DNA of 11,234 nt from Candidatus Cloacimonadota bacterium (GCA_028683635.1 JAQUHL010000029.1:1-11234), one strand, 5' to 3'; shown: positions 1-7,454, numbered from the stretch's first letter. Numbers and translations: made by a program. Notes: generated by a model from the letters alone, not told the origin.

Positions 1-672
1 TAGAAAGGCTTTGAATCCCAGAGCGTAAGAGCTTCTGACCACCAATTTATCCCATCTTATCCTGAGCTTCAGTTTTCTGTTTAGCCGATATTGAAAGCCG
101 AAAAGGACAAGAGTAAAAACACTCACATTCAGCAGGAAAGAATATTCCATCCTGGAATGTAGTGGGAAGAACCAAAATGAGGGAATCAAAGCCAACATAA
201 AGATTAAAGCCGGCAGTAAAGCAAGTAGCGAATAGTCGTTTATAAAGTCCATTCCCAGTTGGATTGCCTGGGTTCTAGAATAAAACTGATACACTACTAT
301 GTAATAACCGAGTATGAGAAGGATATAAAAGGGGTATTCGTGGTTCGTAACATCCAGGATGAGGGGCCGGAATAAAGTAAAGAGCAGAGTAACGAGCACT
401 CCGACAATAATCATCGTAAACAGAGAAAATGTATATAGCTTGCGAGGATCTTCCTTTCTGCTTTGCAGAAGGTATGGGAACGACTTTGAAACACCAAGTT
501 CCAGAAACATCCAGATAATGGAGTTTAAGGTGAACAGATATACATACTTGCCCCTGAGTTCAGGCCCTAAGTATCTGGATAGAAACCAGTTTACAATAAA
601 AGAAGCCAGAATGGTCAGAACTTTACTAAGGCTACTCAGGGCGATGTTTTTTTTGAGATTGATCTTACTCAT
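1..672 (-). CDS. Polysaccharide/O-antigen flippase (Wzx-like, MOP superfamily), C-terminus missing
   Basis: This is the N-terminal 224 residues of a multi-spanning membrane protein that continues beyond the left edge of the window. I read it from ATG at 672 (MSKINLKKNIALSSLSKVL...). Hydrophobic segments fall at about residues 11-28, 41-60, 80-98, 105-125, 140-162 and 170-188. The pattern of a short basic N-terminus, then a helix, then SRYLGPELRGKY at about 32-43, then a segment ending in ELGVSKSFPYLL is typical of lipid-linked oligosaccharide flippases of the polysaccharide biosynthesis (Wzx/RfbX) family. Such proteins move undecaprenyl-linked glycans across the inner membrane. The start lies 6 bp after the stop of the permease gene, so the two are probably cotranscribed. 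A weak AAGAGAT ribosome site sits about 12 bp upstream, inside the permease gene. The family call is from motif style. The substrate cannot be told, and about half of a normal-length protein is outside the window. Confidence 0.85.
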   Translation of the reverse strand, partial: MSKINLKKNIALSSLSKVLTILASFIVNWFLSRYLGPELRGKYVYLFTLNSIIWMFLELGVSKSFPYLLQSRKEDPRKLYTFSLFTMIIVGVLVTLLFTLFRPLILDVTNHEYPFYILLILGYYIVVYQFYSRTQAIQLGMDFINDYSLLALLPALIFMLALIPSFWFFPLHSRMEYSFLLNVSVFTLVLFGFQYRLNRKLKLRIRWDKLVVRSSYALGFKAFL

Positions 673-678
673 TTGTGC

Positions 679-1578
679 TCAGAATCTCTTTGCATTTTTA
701 ATTATGGCAAACAACCGCTCCCTGGCCAGGCTTATGATTACAAAACCTATTCCAGCCATCTGCAATAGCGTAAGTTTCTCCGCCAGGAATAGATATGCCA
801 GTAGGGATGCTATTACAGGTTTAAGAAAGAAATAGATCGAAGCTCTCCCTGCTGTCAGAACTCTCATCCCCTCGAAATATAGAAGATAGGCAATACCAGT
901 AACGACGATCCCAAGATACATAACTCCTGCTATGTTTTTGAAACTGGGAATGAAAAGCAGATCTATTCCTTTGGTTAATGAGATAATGAACAGGATTGTT
1001 GAGCCGATTAAAAAGGAAAAGCTGTTTGTTACCATGTTACCGTAGGTCATAACGTTCTTCTTTGCAAGCACTGTATATAAAGCAAAGGTGATAGCAGTCA
1101 GAACAGCAAATACTACCCCCAGATGCAGATTTTTATATGCAGTAGAGGAGTAATCCGCTTCAGCGGAAATTATTAAAAGTATCCCGGTAAGCCCGATTAT
1201 CAAGCCGATTACTTGAGATATACTCATGCGTTCTTTTAGGAGAATCATGGCAAAGACGTTGACGAACAAAGGATTGATGCTCACCAAAATTGCGGTTAAA
1301 GAAGCCTTACCGTAAAATATGGATAATTGAAGCAGCAGCATACTGGCACAGACATTGAGGACTCCCAAAAAGCCTATGCTTAGTATGCTGCTGCTGTTTA
1401 GAACAATCTTGTTTACACTATACTGCCTGATAGCGAATGGTAAAAGCACCAATCCACCAATCAGAAAGCGCCAGGCTGTCACGGCGTAGGGAGAAACCTC
1501 CCCACCGATTTTTTTCCCGACCAGTTCCAACGTGGAGAAGATACATATCGTTATTAAACAATATAGATGATACTTCAA
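679..1578 (-). CDS. EamA/DMT-family membrane transporter
   Basis: A 299-residue inner-membrane protein with the standard ten-helix layout of the drug/metabolite transporter superfamily. There are two EamA repeats, at about residues 3-137 and 151-285. The first repeat contains the SPYAVTAWRFLIGGLVLLP region (29-47) and NPLFVNVFAMILLKERMS (102-119). The second ends in KPVIASLLAYLFLAEKLT (253-270), the usual final-repeat signature. Members export or import small metabolites such as amino acids, nucleosides or nucleotide-sugars, and the substrate here is unknown. The start is a TTG (1576-1578) directly after the TAA of the upstream gene in the same frame. No ATG fits better, because the helix that begins the first repeat starts at once. 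The ribosome site is weak (AAGAAA about 18 bp upstream), which suggests translational coupling to the gene before it. Family call is firm; start codon moderately so. Confidence 0.9.
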   Translation of the reverse strand: MKYHLYCLITICIFSTLELVGKKIGGEVSPYAVTAWRFLIGGLVLLPFAIRQYSVNKIVLNSSSILSIGFLGVLNVCASMLLLQLSIFYGKASLTAILVSINPLFVNVFAMILLKERMSISQVIGLIIGLTGILLIISAEADYSSTAYKNLHLGVVFAVLTAITFALYTVLAKKNVMTYGNMVTNSFSFLIGSTILFIISLTKGIDLLFIPSFKNIAGVMYLGIVVTGIAYLLYFEGMRVLTAGRASIYFFLKPVIASLLAYLFLAEKLTLLQMAGIGFVIISLARERLFAIIKNAKRF

Positions 1579-3330
1579 TTATTTTAAAAGAATCATTTTC
1601 TTGGTGTTCGAGATTTTCCCAGATCTCAGACGGAAGTAATAGATACCACTGCTAACGCTGACACCGTTATCATCCACACCGTTCCAGGTTGTTTCATGAG
1701 TTCCCTTACCAGGATTGCCCTGATTAAGAGTTCTCACCAATTGTCCTTTCTGGTTATAAATCAGAATCTGAACGGGAGTATTATCGATAACCGAATATTT
1801 GATTGTGGTACTGGGATTGAAGGGATTGGGATAATTTCCTATCAAATGTGATACTTCAGGGTTTGCCAGTTCGTCTTCATTGGCAACATTGCCGAAATCA
1901 CTCAGGAATCTTGGGACAACCTGATATTCTGGAAGTTGGTTAAAGAAATTTGCGTAACAGATAACTCTCACACCAAAGGCAGCGGTAGGAATTGGAGTTC
2001 CAATGTAATCAACATCGTAGAATCTGGTGCGTAGCATAATTGAACCGGTCGGATCTTGAATGGTATAATTCTGTCCATTGGCGAAATTTCCTGAAGCACC
2101 TACAAATTGCACATTGTTAAGTTTTACTACTCGTGCCTGATAATAATCGAAATTATCATTGAGATGTTGGATTGTGACAACCGGAACCTGGATGCCGTTT
2201 CCAGTGGAAGTAGCCGGACCAGGATTCCCGGTAGGAGTAAGCTGTAGCATAGTGTTGAAGGGAGCAATGGTTCCGATAAGTCCGGTGAAGCCATCATAGA
2301 CATTGTAGTTTGATGTGATCATCCCGGATGGATCATCTATTAGGATCGCTGCAGAATCATCCTGCACGTATTTCTGGTTTCTAAAGGTTTGTTTGAAAGT
2401 TAGTATCACTTCTCCACTAACATAGTAGATAGTAGCGCCATCGGCGGGTTGCTCTCTTAACTGAGCAAGATTGCTTACTACCACAGGAAACATATAAGAA
2501 GCTGTGGCAATATAGCTGGGATCAAGACCAGTGGCATAGGCAATCGCTTTCAGGGTTGTGTTTGTGGAGATCTGAATGGGGGTTGTGTATAACGTGGATG
2601 ATTGGCTGGGATTACTTCCATCGGTTGTGTAATAGATCTGTGCTCCTTCGGTAGTTGAAGTAATGGTCACAGAAACGGGTTGTGAATAAACCCCGGCAGG
2701 AGGATCAAAGACTGGTGTGGCAGTGCCTTGTCCACCAGGATTGAAGGTGTGCATTCCGATGTCGGACATGTAATCCTGGGGGTGTACGATCCATTCCGAA
2801 TCATCTTGATTGGTGCCCGCCCCTGCGATGAAATCCAGATTTCCAGAAACCACATCTGGTTTTCTTATCAGAGTATGGTTCAGGGTAGCACCATCCACTC
2901 CGGCTACTGGCCAGGCTGTTCCGGGATCTTGTTCATAAACGCCAATCATATCAATTAAAACATCCTCTCCACCGACAATCTTGAACAGCCCCAGAGCATC
3001 ATTACCATTATAATAGGTAACTGTGTGCGTGATATCCGCAACAGCAAGTATTGCAGCGTTTGCCTGGGCATTGGCAATCACATATGTATCTCCGTTGGCA
3101 AGTGAACCCGTAAGAATAATTGAATTTGTACTCGACCAGGTTCCACCATTGGAAGCAAGCCGAACCTTATATTGGGAAAGATCAACGCTCGATCCGGTTC
3201 CGTTGAATAACTCAAGAGCTTTGTTGTTGGATGAACCCTCGAGGTATTCTGAGAAGAACAGGTCTGTAGCTTGTGCATAAGCAACGAACACAATGCTTAG
3301 CATTGTGAAGATTAGGATCATGTGTTTCAT
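1579..3330 (-). CDS. Secreted lamin-tail/chitobiase-fold protein with type IX-type C-terminal sorting domain
   Basis: A 583-residue exported protein. Residues 1-21 form a signal peptide (MKHMILIFTMLSIVFVAYAQA). Residues about 22-195 resemble a lamin-tail domain: the opening LFFSEYLEGSSNNKALELFN and the DLSQYKVRL strand match the form found at the front of extracellular nucleases and surface proteins. Residues about 206-280 match the chitobiase/beta-hexosaminidase C-terminal-like fold (PVFDPPAGVYSQPVSVTI, then YYTTDGSNPS). Residues about 285-480 look like tandem OB-fold-like beta domains. After a linker, residues 496-583 form a FlgD-Ig/Por-type sorting domain (NYPNPFNPSTTIKYS, a later GIYYFRL strand, and a lysine-rich end). 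I see no nuclease or other catalytic domain, so a binding or structural role at the cell surface is likely. It begins 10 bp after cdsA with a good GAGG ribosome site that overlaps the cdsA stop. The domain names rest on motif recognition and the ligand is unknown. Confidence 0.9.
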   Translation of the reverse strand: MKHMILIFTMLSIVFVAYAQATDLFFSEYLEGSSNNKALELFNGTGSSVDLSQYKVRLASNGGTWSSTNSIILTGSLANGDTYVIANAQANAAILAVADITHTVTYYNGNDALGLFKIVGGEDVLIDMIGVYEQDPGTAWPVAGVDGATLNHTLIRKPDVVSGNLDFIAGAGTNQDDSEWIVHPQDYMSDIGMHTFNPGGQGTATPVFDPPAGVYSQPVSVTITSTTEGAQIYYTTDGSNPSQSSTLYTTPIQISTNTTLKAIAYATGLDPSYIATASYMFPVVVSNLAQLREQPADGATIYYVSGEVILTFKQTFRNQKYVQDDSAAILIDDPSGMITSNYNVYDGFTGLIGTIAPFNTMLQLTPTGNPGPATSTGNGIQVPVVTIQHLNDNFDYYQARVVKLNNVQFVGASGNFANGQNYTIQDPTGSIMLRTRFYDVDYIGTPIPTAAFGVRVICYANFFNQLPEYQVVPRFLSDFGNVANEDELANPEVSHLIGNYPNPFNPSTTIKYSVIDNTPVQILIYNQKGQLVRTLNQGNPGKGTHETTWNGVDDNGVSVSSGIYYFRLRSGKISNTKKMILLK

Positions 3331-3337
3331 GTTTGTT

Positions 3338-3344
3338 ACCTCAC
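3338..3344 (-). promoter_or_regulatory. Ribosome binding site of the secreted-protein gene, overlapping the cdsA stop
   Basis: On the minus strand the sequence reads GTGAGGT, then AACAAAC, then ATG. The GAGG core overlaps the TGA stop of cdsA at 3341-3343. This supports ATG 3330 as the start and suggests that ribosomes finishing cdsA reinitiate here. Confidence 0.7.
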
Positions 3345-4135
3345 TTATTCAGAAAAACTAATACTACGTATAAATAAGAACCAGAAAGCAATATGCTATC
3401 CATCCTATCCAATACACCCCCATGACCGGGGATGAAGTTCGAACTATCTTTTACGTTACAATATCTTTTCAGCATAGATTCACCAAGATCACCAAGTTGA
3501 CCGAAAAATCCAGCAGCAACGGAAACAATGCCAAGCTCCAACATTGATATTGGCCGATATTCAAGAAAGTGGTACACAGTCAATATTATAATTGGCGATA
3601 CACAGCCGGCTAAAAACCCTTCAAGAGATTTCTTGGGGCTTATGCCTGTAACATTTCGATGTTTACCGAACCGCATACCAACAAAATAAGCAACTGAGTC
3701 CACAAACCAAATCATTAAGATTAAGGCAAGTAAAATTTTCTTATCTTTCCAATCTATACTAATCCTTACAATCAGAGCTGGAAGCACGCTTGTATAAAGC
3801 AATCCAAACAGGTTGAAGATCAGCCCCAGAAAAGATGCCTGGTTTGACCATTTGAATAGTGAGCTTAACAATAGAATGGAGAACACTGCCCATACAAGTG
3901 CAATATCAAAGCCCCGGGTAAAAACAAAGGAGAAATATACACCTGCACCCAGCACCAGCCACCAATAGCTGATTTTCTGCTTTGCATTCCTTAACATTGC
4001 CAAGTATTCGTAGTATCCCAGGATTGAGAAAACAAAAAACAAAGCAATCAAACTCAATCCACCATAATAAATTAGAAACAACAATACGGGAACAAAGATT
4101 ACAGCTACCAGAATCCTTTTCATCAATTCAGACAC
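3341..4135 (-). CDS. cdsA: Phosphatidate cytidylyltransferase (CDP-diacylglycerol synthase)
   Basis: CdsA joins phosphatidic acid and CTP to give CDP-diacylglycerol, the branch point for membrane phospholipids, in the inner membrane. The protein has 264 residues and about seven or eight hydrophobic segments (roughly 8-45, 57-75, 80-94, 102-124, 135-152, 176-191, 200-213 and 248-262). The family signature is complete at residues 220-246: S-x-L-K-R, then VKDSSNF, then IPGHGGVLDRMD. The upstream motif GISPKKSLEG (164-173) and the acidic GDLGES (215-220) are also present. The start is GTG at 4133-4135, chosen because a strong GGAGG (4145-4149) lies 9 bp upstream. The internal ATG at codon 5 would sit about 21 bp from it, which is too far. 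The gene follows uppS by only 2 bp, the common uppS-cdsA pairing. The usual dxr and rseP neighbours do not follow here. Confidence 0.97.
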   Translation of the reverse strand: MSELMKRILVAVIFVPVLLFLIYYGGLSLIALFFVFSILGYYEYLAMLRNAKQKISYWWLVLGAGVYFSFVFTRGFDIALVWAVFSILLLSSLFKWSNQASFLGLIFNLFGLLYTSVLPALIVRISIDWKDKKILLALILMIWFVDSVAYFVGMRFGKHRNVTGISPKKSLEGFLAGCVSPIIILTVYHFLEYRPISMLELGIVSVAAGFFGQLGDLGESMLKRYCNVKDSSNFIPGHGGVLDRMDSILLSGSYLYVVLVFLNK

Positions 4136-4137
4136 TT

Positions 4138-4872
4138 CTAAATTCCTCCAAACCTGCGATTGCGCTTCTGATATTCAAGCAAAACTTTAACAAACTCAAA
4201 TTTGCTAAAATCTGGCCAGAGTACAGGGGATATGATTATCTCAGCATAGGCAGCCTGCCACATCATAAAGTTTGATAGTCTGCTTTCGCCACTTGTACGA
4301 ATGATCAGATCAGGATCCGGTAGGCCTGTTGTATAAAGGTAATCAGAAAACTTTTCCGGGCTCAGATTTTGAATGAGTGAACGATCGACAGAAGCAGCTT
4401 TGTATAGTGCTTTTATTCCTTCCACGATCTCTTGCCTGCTGCCATAATTGAAGGCTATGTTAAACTTCAATCCTGTGTTCCGGCTTGTGATGGCAGCTGT
4501 TTCATAAATCTCCTTCCACAGCTTTGGATTAACTTTATCAGGACTTCCCAAGATCGACAGGTGAACGTTTTTTCGGTTCAGTTCGATTACTTCTTTGTGC
4601 ATGAATTCCCTTAGGAGCTTCATTAATCCATCGATTTCTGATTGTGGACGAGACCAGTTCTCTGTAGAAAATGCAAACATAGTCAAAACTTGGATATTCA
4701 CTTCATCGGCAAGTTCGACTGCCAAGCGGGTGGCCTTAACTCCTGCTCTGTGTCCCAACAGTCTGGGACGATGATGCTGCTTTGCCCACCTGCCATTGCC
4801 ATCCATAATGATTCCAACGTGTCTGGGAAGTTTTGTCAGATCGAGTTCTTTGATCAGCTCTCTGTAATCCAT
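4138..4872 (-). CDS. uppS: Isoprenyl transferase (undecaprenyl diphosphate synthase)
   Basis: UppS is a soluble cis-prenyltransferase that adds isopentenyl diphosphate units to farnesyl diphosphate to make the C55 carrier used for peptidoglycan and surface glycans. From ATG 4872 the protein has 244 residues, normal for the family. The motifs are in order: HVGIIMDGNGRWA (18-30, with catalytic Asp24), GHRAG (40-44), FAFSTENWSRP (66-76), and the C-terminal signature RTSGESRLSNFMMWQ (192-206) with Glu211 soon after, then WPDF (219-222). It ends in RRFGGI. The frame stays open up to 4938, but that 22-codon extension overlaps the end of prfB and has no family similarity. The ATG at 4872 lies 4 bp after the prfB stop, with AAGAG about 9 bp upstream. 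Tight spacing to prfB and cdsA indicates one operon. Confidence 0.96.
   Translation of the reverse strand: MDYRELIKELDLTKLPRHVGIIMDGNGRWAKQHHRPRLLGHRAGVKATRLAVELADEVNIQVLTMFAFSTENWSRPQSEIDGLMKLLREFMHKEVIELNRKNVHLSILGSPDKVNPKLWKEIYETAAITSRNTGLKFNIAFNYGSRQEIVEGIKALYKAASVDRSLIQNLSPEKFSDYLYTTGLPDPDLIIRTSGESRLSNFMMWQAAYAEIIISPVLWPDFSKFEFVKVLLEYQKRNRRFGGI
4145..4149 (-). promoter_or_regulatory. Ribosome binding site that sets the GTG start of cdsA
   Basis: GGAGG on the minus strand lies within the codons for the last residues of UppS (Phe-Gly-Gly-Ile-stop). It is 9 bp before the GTG at 4135, which is ideal spacing, whereas the ATG four codons later is too distant. Confidence 0.75.
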
Positions 4873-4876
4873 TTCT

Positions 4877-5987
4877 TTATGCTCTTTTCTGTGCTTCTCC
4901 CCGCAGCCATGCATAGATAAAACCATCCAGATCTCCATCCATCACTTTGTCCATGTTGCCGCATTCGTAGGATGTCCGGTGATCTTTAACCATTTGGTAG
5001 GGTTGGAACACATATGAACGGATCTGATTACCCCAACCAATATCACTTTTTGTTGATTCAACACTCCTCTTCTCTTTTTCTCGTTGCTCTTCATAATATT
5101 GATAGAGCCTTGATTTGAGCATTGCCATGGCTTTTTCCCTGTTCTGGATCTGGCTTCGTTCATTCTGACAGCTAACAACGATATTGGTGGGGAGATGGGT
5201 AATCCTTACCGCTGAATCAGTAGTGTTTACGTGTTGACCGCCAGCTCCAGAAGAGCGATATGTATCAATTTTAAGCTCTTTAGCTTCAATTTCTACTTCG
5301 ATAGCATCATCAATTTCCGGATATACAAAGACTGAAGCAAAAGAAGTCTGCCTTTTGCCCTGTGCATTGAAGGGAGATATCCTCACCAAACGATGGATAC
5401 CGATCTCTGCCTTGAGTAATCCAAAAGCATAATTGCCTGTTACCTCAACTGTTACACTCTTGATTCCAGCCTCTTCCCCATAGAGCATATCTACAACCAC
5501 AAATCCAAATTTATTCTTCTCTGCCCAGCGGGAGTACATACGTAAAAGCATCTGTGCCCAATCCATAGCTTCTGTTCCTCCAGCTCCGGCATGAATACTG
5601 AATATTGCATCATTGTGATCGTATTTCTCAGAAAGTAAACACTCAATCTCAGCTTTGTCCGCATATATCTGAGACTCGGAAAGGTGTTCAACTGCTTCCA
5701 GAAATAGCGATTCACTGAAATCTTCATCCAGTAATAGGAGATAGGTCTCCAGATCCCCCTTTAGCTGATCTAACCTGTCAATCTGAGCTATTTCATCCCT
5801 TAGCAGGCTAATATTTTTGTTTACCCTTCTGGCCTTGGCTTGATCTTGCCAAAAATTGGGATCATGAAGCTGCTTTTCCAAAACTTCCAATTCGTTCGTT
5901 TTCGTTTCGAGGTCAAAGTAACCTCCTGATCTCTTCAATTTTCGTACAGAGAGACTGGTTCTCTTTTCTGTAGTCATTAAATTCCAT
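4877..5987 (-). CDS. prfB: Peptide chain release factor 2, expressed by programmed +1 frameshift
   Basis: RF2 reads UAA and UGA stop codons and triggers release of the finished protein at the ribosome. The gene is read in two segments: 5987-5916 (24 codons from ATG), then, skipping T5915, 5914-4877, giving 369 residues. The joined N-terminus runs ...KIEEIRRLL-DLETKTNELEVLE, matching the conserved RF2 start, in which RG(S/Y)LDLE-like sequence leads into the first coiled-coil domain. The SPF stop-codon recognition tripeptide (about 204-206) and the catalytic GGQ in SSGAGGQHV (about 249-251) are intact, so this is RF2 and not RF1. A reading from ATG 5977 stays in one frame but replaces the conserved N-terminus with unrelated sequence and has no ribosome site. 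The true start has AAGGA 8 bp upstream. uppS follows after 4 bp. Identity is certain, and the frameshift is very strongly supported. Confidence 0.97.
5912..5927 (-). promoter_or_regulatory. RF2 programmed +1 frameshift site
   Basis: On the minus strand the sequence reads AGGAGG (5927-5922), TTA (5921-5919), CTT (5918-5916), TGA (5915-5913) and C (5912). This has the architecture of the known prfB recoding element: a Shine-Dalgarno-like hexamer three bases before CTT, and a TGA stop followed by C. When RF2 is scarce, the ribosome pauses at TGA and the tRNA on CTT slips forward by one base to read GAC. The system therefore regulates RF2 levels by negative feedback. E. coli has AGGGGG-TAT-CTT-TGA-C at the equivalent place. 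Confidence 0.95.
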
Positions 5988-6033
5988 AATATAGTTCCTT
6001 AGAAATTAGCTCGCAACCTAAAACATCCCAACG
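5988..6033. other. Short spacer between the NlpC/P60 gene and prfB
   Basis: A 46-bp gap that holds the prfB ribosome site. I see no hairpin followed by a T-run, so no clear intrinsic terminator, and no convincing promoter. A TTGGGA / TAATTT pair with 17-bp spacing can be read on the minus strand, but it matches the sigma-70 consensus poorly. Whether prfB starts a new transcript or continues the upstream one cannot be decided here. Confidence 0.4.
5996..6000 (-). promoter_or_regulatory. Ribosome binding site of prfB
   Basis: AAGGA on the minus strand lies 8 bp before the ATG at 5987. It supports the zero-frame start upstream of the frameshift site over the ATG at 5977, which has no purine-rich site at proper spacing. 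Confidence 0.7.
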
Positions 6034-7437
6034 TTACTTTACAAAGATCAAATATGTCAGCCTTGCCAGCCATGATCCTTTTTTTGATCCAGATCCCAGA
6101 TCGAGATCGGTAACTACAGCTTTGTTTATCACCATTGGAATATCTTCCTCGTTCTTACCAGGAGTTCCATAGCCCCAAACACTATGAAAAGCGTATGGCT
6201 CAGAATCCACTTCGCCAAGATAGAGCATGATATGACCCGGCATCCGGAGCATGGTTAGAGCGGGGATAGCCTTGTCAATGATAATTTTCTTGCGGTCTTC
6301 CCGAGAATTAGCGTTGCTAAATGAATGCAGTTTAGTTCCTGCATACTCCTGTGCACCTCCGTTCCGAGGGAATTTGAAACCGAAGACGGAAAACAGACTT
6401 TTCATTAAAGCTGAGCAATCCCAATCTCCATTAGCATCTCCCCAACCATAGCTATGTCCTTGAAGCTTAAATGCTTGAGTAAGCACATTTCGCGCCGTAT
6501 ATGGTAAGTAGCCAGAAAAAGCATCGGTTTTAGCAATGTACGCTTCATTGAAAGCGCAGGTGCCGCTTTTAGTACGCATTGGAATTCTTACAGTGAAATA
6601 ACTTTCTTTGGGCGGGAGGGTTCCGCTATCAGGTTTATATGGGGTTGGAGGAATAACCATAGGAAAACTGCTTCCCATGCGGGCAAATCCTCCATAGGTT
6701 TTTAATTCACGGTCCAGCCAAAAATCTGCTTTTGCTTCGGTGATTACAACCATGGAGCGTGTACCGAGATATGCTTTCAACTCATCGTAGGAGCAGATTG
6801 CTATATCAATGGTTCTGAACCACCCAAGAGATGCTTCAGATTGGACGAAACACCAGTTACCATCTGTAGATGTAGCATAAATGGCATGAGCTGTGCCAAA
6901 ATCGTAGCCACTGTTTTGCAATTGGTCAAATTCCACATCTCCGGTTTTTTCATAAAGTGGATCGTCGGTAGGAAGTACCCTCTGGGAAGAAAATCTTACT
7001 AACACTCCGTATCTTACTTCAATCTTACCAGGCAAAGACCCCAACCCTATGGTGGTGCGGACTTTCTGCCAGTATGCTGCATCTGGCTTTTTCCCTTCAG
7101 AATCTACCAAAGAACGTCCTACAAGTGATCGTATCTGACTGGATAGGGTATTGCCTATCGTTGTACCGCTGATATTTCTATCCAAGCCAAGGATATTAAC
7201 TAAACCTGTGTTTGCCTTGCTAGTTCTATCGTTGACTGCGTTGATCTCTGTAGGAGAAGCTATTAAGGAATCCGGGGCCGGATGTTTGGCTATCCAGAAT
7301 CCTGCTGTCTTCATCTCCGGCTTTACTTCCGGAAGATTTACCGGAGCTGCAGACCAGATGAGAGGAGATACGTTTTGGGAGATTAATCCCGAACATAACA
7401 GGATTAGGTAAATACTTAAGGTGAGTTTCCGATACAT
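6034..7437 (-). CDS. Secreted SH3b1-NlpC/P60 cell-wall peptidase
   Basis: An exported 467-residue protein, probably a gamma-D-glutamyl-diamino acid endopeptidase acting on peptidoglycan stem peptides. Residues 1-20 form a signal peptide (MYRKLTLSIYLILLCSGLIS). Residues about 40-135 fit the N-terminal domain of this NlpC/P60 subgroup. About 140-216 is a bacterial SH3b1-type domain (RYGVLVRFSSQRVLPTDDPL, and later DGNWCFVQSEASLGWF). A second SH3-like stretch follows at about 230-305. The catalytic domain is about 309-425, with Cys341 in GDWDCSALMKSLF, His402 in PGHIMLYLGEVD and a third polar residue at His418 in FHSVWGYG. The frame is open up to 7485, but ATG 7437 has AAAGGA 9 bp upstream and starts the signal peptide. 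Cys15 is not in a good lipobox, so a lipoprotein is unlikely. Substrate specificity is inferred from the family. Confidence 0.92.
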   Translation of the reverse strand: MYRKLTLSIYLILLCSGLISQNVSPLIWSAAPVNLPEVKPEMKTAGFWIAKHPAPDSLIASPTEINAVNDRTSKANTGLVNILGLDRNISGTTIGNTLSSQIRSLVGRSLVDSEGKKPDAAYWQKVRTTIGLGSLPGKIEVRYGVLVRFSSQRVLPTDDPLYEKTGDVEFDQLQNSGYDFGTAHAIYATSTDGNWCFVQSEASLGWFRTIDIAICSYDELKAYLGTRSMVVITEAKADFWLDRELKTYGGFARMGSSFPMVIPPTPYKPDSGTLPPKESYFTVRIPMRTKSGTCAFNEAYIAKTDAFSGYLPYTARNVLTQAFKLQGHSYGWGDANGDWDCSALMKSLFSVFGFKFPRNGGAQEYAGTKLHSFSNANSREDRKKIIIDKAIPALTMLRMPGHIMLYLGEVDSEPYAFHSVWGYGTPGKNEEDIPMVINKAVVTDLDLGSGSKKGSWLARLTYLIFVK

Positions 7438-7445
7438 GATTATCA

Positions 7446-7454
7446 TTCCTTTTT
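7446..7454 (-). promoter_or_regulatory. Ribosome binding site that sets the NlpC/P60 start at 7437
   Basis: The minus strand reads AAAAAAGGA, then ATGATAATC, then ATG. The A-rich AAGGA core is 9 bp before ATG 7437 but abuts the ATG at 7446, so the second ATG is the functional start. The signal peptide then begins with the usual short basic MYRK. Confidence 0.65.

Noticed and set aside
359..835. A 158-codon plus-strand open frame
   Set aside because: It spans the ends of two clear minus-strand membrane-protein genes, and its translation shows no recognisable family. It is an antisense shadow.
4873..4938. A 22-codon N-terminal extension of uppS
   Set aside because: It overlaps the end of prfB and has no family similarity. 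The ATG at 4872 has a purine-rich site at good spacing and gives the usual length.
4877..5977. prfB starting at ATG 5977 as a single unbroken frame
   Set aside because: It lacks a ribosome site, and its first 20 residues do not match RF2. The ATG at 5987 plus the AGGAGG-TTA-CTT-TGA-C slip site explains the gene fully.
7393..7395. Possible lipoprotein cysteine (Cys15) in the NlpC/P60 signal peptide
   Set aside because: The preceding residues are Ile-Leu-Leu, and a lipobox needs a small residue just before Cys. An ordinary signal peptidase I site after about Ser20 is more likely.
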